Of a stretch of 64,000 nt of DNA, positions 59,036 through 64,000 are shown piece after piece. Below the pieces are notes generated by a model. That model saw only the letters and a program-made list of their open reading frames with translations, was not told where the DNA came from and searched no databases. Origin of the DNA: Danio rerio. Taxonomy: Eukaryota > Chordata > Actinopteri > Cypriniformes > Danionidae. The DNA is taken from NCBI RefSeq assembly GCF_049306965.1, contig NC_133197.1:8630501-8694500 (forward strand), written 5' to 3'. The translations under genes were made by a program, and so were the position numbers. Every line of letters starts with the position of its first letter. Position 1 is the stretch's first letter.

Positions 59036-62000
59036 ATGTATATTATTTTTTATTTATTTATTTATTTTTATTATTTTGTGACTATTAAAGTCTTCATAAT
59101 TTGATACTCACCGGTGACAGAAAGCAGGAACTGCTGTGAGCTCTCGCGGCCACTGACTTGTACTTCATAAAGTCCAGTGTGTTCGGTTCTAGCATTTTTG
59201 ATGGTCAGGGATCCAGTCTGATAATCCAGCTTTAGTTTGTTTCTGAATCTCTCATCATCAGCATTTAATAAAGTCTCGTTAGTTTCTACATCAATTTTAG
59301 CTAGGAGAAGGCCTTTATCTCCAAACCTCCACACTATCAGATCATCCCTCTGTAATTCAGTAGAGTCCTTCTGTAGAGAGACAGAATCTCCCTCCATCAC
59401 GGACAAAGACTTCACTCCATCTGTCTTTTCGACTACAGCTGGAAAACAAATCAAATCAGAAATATTCTTTAAAACATGTTTAGCTGTTCTACAGATTTCC
59501 ATCTAGAATCACTTGCAAGATTTTTCATATAAGTAATAAGGCTGGGATGATTAATCGATGCGTTGTAATTCATGAATTGTTAGTTTTTTAACAGCACATG
59601 GGGCTCTAGACTAGTTTTTAACTGCAGATGACCCTCTAGGCTAGTTTTTAACAGCAGGTAGCATTATAGGCTAGTTTATAACAGCAGATGGCACTATAGG
59701 CTAGTTTTTAACAGCAGGTAGCATTATAGGCTAGTTTATAACAGCTAATGGAGTGTGTGTGTATGTATGTATGCATGTATGTATATGTGTATACATATGC
59801 GAGAGGATGTCATGTGATCCGGAAGTGTACAAAAAGGAGCACCTGATTGTGATGAATACTGTCTGATGAAGAGCCGTGTGGCTCGAAATGTTACACACTT
59901 TGTGTCAGCCTTTTTATTTTAATAAATTTGTATTTTTGGAGCTTTGGTGTTGCCGCCTTTGATGAATATTTAGTAGTACATGCGTGTCATGATCAATGTG
60001 TTCTCTGCATTTATTTTGCACTAAAATTAACCCGTGCTAATGTTGTATTAACGCAATGAAAGTGTAGACGATGCTATTGTTATCCACTATAATTAGTCAG
60101 TGGTAATGCTGCCTTGTTTATGCACCATGTTATGAACTGTCAAACAGCATGTGAATATATATATTTTTTCTGCAAATAAAGAGCAAATTGTGGCATGTTG
60201 CAAAACATTAGCAACATGTGTTTTATTGTTGAGGTCACCAGCAACTAGTTGACGTCAACTTGACTTTAATGACATAAAAGTTGACTTCAAAAAAATCATT
60301 AAGCCTTTAACCCCTAGTCCCAATCCCCACTTTGGGAACCACTAGGCTAGTTACAGCAAATGGCACTCTAGGCAAGCCTTTAGGTTAGTTTAAAAAAGCA
60401 GGCTGTGCTCTAAGCTAGTTTAATAGCAGATGGTGCTCTAGGCCAGAGGTTCTCAAAGTGGGGGTCGGGACCCCCCAAGGGGTCGCGGGACAATGAAGGG
60501 GGGTCGCCTGGTGATTTTCAAAATAATATTAATTTTTATTAAACCTTAAGACTTACTGTATTTTATCAATTACCTACTGAAGAGAAAAAAAATAGTCGTT
60601 TATAATTACTATAAACTATAGTTACTATAGTAGCCTATAGTTACTAGTTCTATTGGATTGCGACTTCTCGGGTAATTACATTATACTAAAGACACAGCAA
60701 TACTGTCAGATGCAGCAGATTTTGTAACACCAGGTTAAACTTTCTAGCCCATTTACAGCACTAACATACATAAAAAAAAAAAAAAAACAAAGAATAGACT
60801 TGGGTCTATTGGTGTGTTTGTGCGTGTCATTGCATACAAGGTTTCTGTATTTATAACCACCACCTCAGAGAATATTGGGGGTCACGAGTCACTGGCATTG
60901 TCATTTTGGGGGTCGCGGGCTGAAAGGTTTGGGAACCCCTGCTCTAGGCTAGTTGATTGTAATGTATCAGTTTATCACCCCAGTCCTAATACACATGCAT
61001 GTATAAAAGAGGTACTCTTAAGAAACTCACCAAATACAAAAACACTAAATGTCTTAATGGTAGTCTTTTCTCTGGAAATGGTCAGCTTATATTGTCCTGA
61101 GTATCTGATTCTGATGTTTCTGATCGTGAGAAATCCAGTTTTTTGATCCACCTGCACTCTGCCACTGAATCTCTCATCCTCTGTTATGAAAATGGAGGTT
61201 AAATCATCCTTTCTTGTTATTTGAGAGATGACAAATTCTTTAGACCCGAACACCCAAAGTAGCGTGTCTCTATTCAGTATTTCAGTGAGGTTGGTTTGTA
61301 GAGTGACAGAATTTCCTTCCATTACTGATACAGTCTCATCTGCACCAAAGGCCCCTGGAGAGCATAAATGGACCATAAAAGATTAGCTGAAGCTGTTGCA
61401 ACAGAATCAATCTCAATAAAGCAATTTACTGTGAAATATTTAAGCAAAAACAAATCTCAACCTGCATGTAGACCAGGCTTGCAATGCCATATTCAAATAG
61501 ATAGTTCTCAAAAAATGAAAATTCAGTCATTATGTACTCACCCTCATGTTGCTCCAATCCTGTAAACATGTATTTATTCTGCTGAACATAATTAATGATA
61601 TTTGGAAGATGGTCCGCAAACAAAAGATCTTCTCACCTATTTACTCCCATAGTATTTACTTTTCTTACTATAGCAGTAAATGAGTGATGAGATCTTATTG
61701 GATACTGGCGTTATCCGAAATATCTTCTGTTGTGTTCAGCAGAACAATAAAAATGTTTACACGGGAACAACCTGAGGGAGAGTAAATAAGTGTTCTTTTT
61801 TTTTTGGGTGAACTTTCCCTTTAAAATATAAATCAGGTTGTTTTTCTGTTTGTGATGCTGAAATGTAAGTCTCTACGTATTATACTACTTCTGCAACATG
61901 TGACATATGATCTGTGATATTAAATGTTTGGGAAATGTCTCTCAGGCATTGTTTTAGCAATGGCATTACTTGCGTATAATTACTTCACACGTCTAAAGTA

Positions 62001-63255
62001 GAATAATAGCAGAAAATAGACATTAAAATTAGAAATACTTAGGTCTCAATAGTTTACAATGTTTGAATAAAAGAGTTGGAGAGGAGTGGAAGAAAATTTG
62101 CACTGAACAGACGTAGTTGACTTGAAAAATCGCATGGACACCTGTTGCCGTCTACCCACTAAACAGCCCTAGTTTAATTAATATATCATTTATATGTTTA
62201 TAAAGGTTCTATGTATTCACATGGGCTGTTTAGGTTCACCTTGTGTAAAAAGTTTAAGTGGTTTAAGTCAAAGGATTTTCATGCTATTTTCGAGTCAAAT
62301 CAACTATTTGGGTTGAGATAACAAAACCTTGGTTTAAGACTCCTACAATAGTATCTACTGTAGATGCAGCCTTGATTACACAATCTGAAACTGCAAGTTT
62401 TGGACTTGCAATGTCAGAAATTCAATGCACTCAATTAAGCAACTAAGCTAGTTACCTAACTGTGAGGGGAAATTGGGTGTGTGCATTAAAAAACATTGCA
62501 TGCAGCTCAGATTGCAACTGCACCAGACTTGTTTGCCGCATTTCTACCAGTGGTGTTAATTGTCTAAATTACTAAAATGCACAGACAGAATTTTGCACCT
62601 AATTTTTAAAAGTTTTATTATCCATGATAATGATCCCAAACACCGTTAATGAACAACAAAACAGTTCATAAATCACCTTTTCTGTATTTTATTTTTAAAA
62701 ACATATTAAATATGAATGTTTATATACAGTACTGAATAAAAGTCTAGGCCACCAGAACATTTACATTGGCCTAACATTTTACCTATGAACACAACGATCA
62801 ACATTAAATGCAAATAAATGTTTACATCTGAAAAGCAACGCGTTTTCCTCATTAACGTGTGATTAGCACGGCATAAAGTAATAGGTGATCTAAAAACACT
62901 GCAGTCATTAAACGGTCAAAACTTAAACACTTTTAATAGTTTTTAACACATTTGTTAAATATAGTTTATTGTGCATCTACCAAAATGTCTGTCATTCTGA
63001 TGATTGAATGACGCCTAACGGTTTATAGAGATCGCTTTCACTTTCGGTTCGCTAAAACCTCAAACAAAGTCGGTAATATGTTCATTCGATAAATCCATTT
63101 TTGCATTTGTGTCATTGTTTTCACGTTGTTTATAAATTAAGGATGTGTTCTTCAGTGTCAGTTCAGGCATCTCTGAAATGTGAAACCAAAACAGAGAAAA
63201 CTAGGTACTTACCTCCCAAAAGTAAAAAGCAAACGGACAGAAAACTCGTCTGCAT
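54071..63255 (-). CDS. Multi-V Ig receptor (gene B) with mid-gene transmembrane exon
   Basis: Minus-strand exons, all phase 1: leader 63255-63213 (MQTSFLSVCFLLLG), V1 61354-61031, V2 59438-59112, transmembrane 58322-58188 (AGAIAGIIIIVLLIAAFVTF, then IIVYYYYRRK), V3 57394-57083, V4 56485-56198, tail 54135-54071 (ETTRGNVSNEQQEERIPLQ..). All seven join in frame (497 residues); without V3 and V4 the product is 297. V domains keep W and (D/Y/H)(S/T/Y)G.(Y/F) but no cysteine pair. V3 is atypical: it opens with a charged EAKVEAEVKEKEG stretch, and its acceptor has moved into what is coding sequence in gene A. Order and exon sizes parallel gene A, so this is an ancient duplicate. No ITSM. The V3-V4 position after the membrane exon has the same unresolved meaning as in A. 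Confidence 0.75.
54417..54512. repeat. (TG)n microsatellite
   Basis: A long TG run ending in TGCG units; lies in the last intron of gene B. The His/Thr-rich minus-strand frame is its translation. Confidence 0.96.
55455..55585. mobile_element. Near-perfect palindromic MITE core
   Basis: Arms of about 60 bp ('gtagcagtgggatatggctg' and its complement) around a centre near 55518. Flanking DNA (54570-55450) may belong to a larger copy of the same element. Confidence 0.7.
55768..55913. mobile_element. Small foldback MITE
   Basis: 'ccaaggcactcaaggccttt' at the left and 'tttttgagtgccttggc' at the right form inverted ends; a 'tattatttaaa'/'tttaaataataa' pair lies inside. Confidence 0.6.
58960..59028. 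repeat. (TA)n microsatellite
   Basis: About 30 TA units in the gene B intron between V2 and TM, near the V2 donor. Confidence 0.95.
59581..59755. repeat. 32-bp minisatellite
   Basis: Five to six units of 'ctagtttttaacagcagatg', then 'gcactatagg'. Further degenerate units appear at 60345-60443 and directly after 60941, so the array was once longer and was broken by insertions. Confidence 0.85.
59756..60340. mobile_element. Unclassified retroelement-like segment with hammerhead-like core
   Basis: Contains CTGATGA (59863-59869), a GAGCC-GTGT-GGCTC hairpin (59871-59884) and GAAA (59885-59888), the order of a hammerhead ribozyme catalytic core. Such cores are known in Penelope-like and related retroelements. 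The third helix is imperfect here (ACACA..TGTGT with unpaired bases before it), so activity is doubtful. Confidence 0.4.
60444..60941. mobile_element. hAT-type element, 498 bp
   Basis: The ends CAGAGGTTCTCAAAGTGG and GTTTGGGAACCCCTG have an exact 8-bp duplication, CTCTAGGC (60436-60443 and 60942-60949). It sits inside the 32-bp minisatellite, in gene B intron V1-V2. Confidence 0.9.
61495..61825. mobile_element. Angel-type MITE
   Basis: 'gaaaattcagtcattatgta' and 'ctcaccctcatgttgctcc' on the left arm, 'gggtgaactttccctttaa' at the right end; lies in intron 1 of gene B. Confidence 0.8.
61826..63212 (-). other. Rest of gene B intron 1
   Basis: AT-rich with no additional exon seen. A stretch near 62730 ('tactgaataaaagtctaggc') resembles a common fish transposon end. 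Confidence 0.45.
63036..63045 (-). promoter_or_regulatory. ISRE/IRF-like site in intron 1 of gene B
   Basis: The minus strand reads GAAAGTGAAA within GAACCGAAAGTGAAAGCG, which fits GAAANNGAAA, 168 nt inside intron 1. Compare 30183-30194 in gene A. Confidence 0.5.
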
Positions 63256-63649
63256 GTTTTTAGTCTTATGTATGTGTTACAGATGTTTAACGGGGATACT
63301 TTAAGCTTCTTCTTATTCTGTTCCACTGATTCTCGATTGCGCTGTTGTTTCCTCTGCCGCACCCAGGTTCAACAGATCGAGCCGCAATCTGGTGTTTGCC
63401 AAAAACACACCGCGAGAGAGAATACCGCTGCATTCAGATCTCTTTCGCGACTAAAACGTGTACGTTTATTCTTGCAAGACATGCAGTGTCGAGACGAACA
63501 GACGTTTAATGAAAACAAATAGATGTGGACTTGAAGTTCCGCCGCAAAACTCCGACACTCCCACTATTCAGCATCAAATGGTGTAATGTAACAACTCTCT
63601 CGCGGTCGCTCGCTTTCTCTTTTTTTCATTGTGGGTTACAACCAAAGTG
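63256..63649 (-). promoter_or_regulatory. Upstream region and presumed promoter of gene B
   Basis: Richer in CpG than its surroundings (63330-63480). No clear TATA box. Position upstream of the leader ATG is the only evidence for promoter function. Confidence 0.3.
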
Positions 63650-64000
63650 TCTAGGTACTTACTGCCACCTACTGTACAGGGAAATTCAAAGGTTCATTTA
63701 CACTGTGTGGTTACATCAAAAACTATTTCCCCCTCACCTATATTCTGTGCTCCTCCAGTCTTGTATCTCTGAGGAAATTCAAGAGACCTTTGTTAATTTC
63801 CTTTATTTTTTCTTCAGACCCCTATGATCCTCTAAAACTTTATCTTTTAAGATTCTCCTTTCTGTTTTATATTTGTTACACTTCATAATAATGTGCTCTA
63901 CATTTTCTGGAACATTACACTCATCACACTTATCTTATACGTTTTCCCCATTAACACGAGGGTGGATTTTAAACTGGTAAATACAAGTCCTAATAATCCC
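63650..64000 (-). mobile_element. LINE 3' end, same family as 936-1375, running off the right edge
   Basis: The minus strand encodes ECNVPENVEHIIMKCNKYK, a C-terminal Cys/His knuckle of I-like LINEs, followed by a 3' UTR with 'ctgccacctactgtaca'. The rest of the element lies outside the window. Confidence 0.75.

Overview
The window is vertebrate genomic DNA, almost certainly zebrafish (Danio rerio) or a very close cyprinid. The evidence is split host genes with GT-AG introns, ten copies or fragments of the tRNA-derived DANA SINE, Angel-type TTAA foldback MITEs, the abundant zebrafish TA-flanked MITE, long (TA)n tracts, and hAT, Harbinger, CACTA-like, LINE and solo-LTR remains. There are no bacterial-style genes: most open frames are chance ORFs in repeats, and the real coding sequence lies in short exons.

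The host content is a cluster of immunoglobulin-superfamily receptor genes resembling the CD2/SLAM/CD48 family. Their V-type exons lack the canonical disulphide cysteines and are all phase 1-1. Left to right: a four-exon plus-strand V-C2-TM gene (6271-10604); a minus-strand multi-V gene A (30257 down to 23882); a candidate spliced non-coding plus-strand transcript (about 33140-35400); a tandem plus-strand family of V-stalk-TM genes in three units (gene 2 at 38784-40734 with a damaged leader, gene 3 at 43919-45595 intact, and a V-less relic at about 47470-48353); and a second minus-strand multi-V gene B (63255 down to 54071), a paralogue of A. Orphan exon relics of the same families lie at 15509-15615 (minus) and 26530-26569 (plus), so the cluster has grown and decayed by duplication.

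The most unusual point is the exon order shared by A and B: leader, V1, V2, transmembrane, V3, V4, tail. The membrane exon sits in the middle of the Ig exons. All internal exons are multiples of three with phase 1-1 borders, so any subset splices in frame. Both genes also carry an ISRE/IRF-like motif just inside intron 1, which suggests interferon control.

The rest is mobile and simple-sequence DNA: two LINE pieces at 1-1375 and one at 63650-64000, all on the minus strand; three solo LTRs (2019-2924, 20725-21524, 24055-24990), one nested in a DNA element that itself lies inside another; several hAT-like elements with recognisable 8-bp target duplications; a 60-bp minisatellite with a trimeric higher-order pattern directly upstream of gene A; a related foldback array at 38 kb; and a hammerhead-ribozyme-like core at 59863. 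Exon borders were read by eye from splice consensus and frame, without transcript support.
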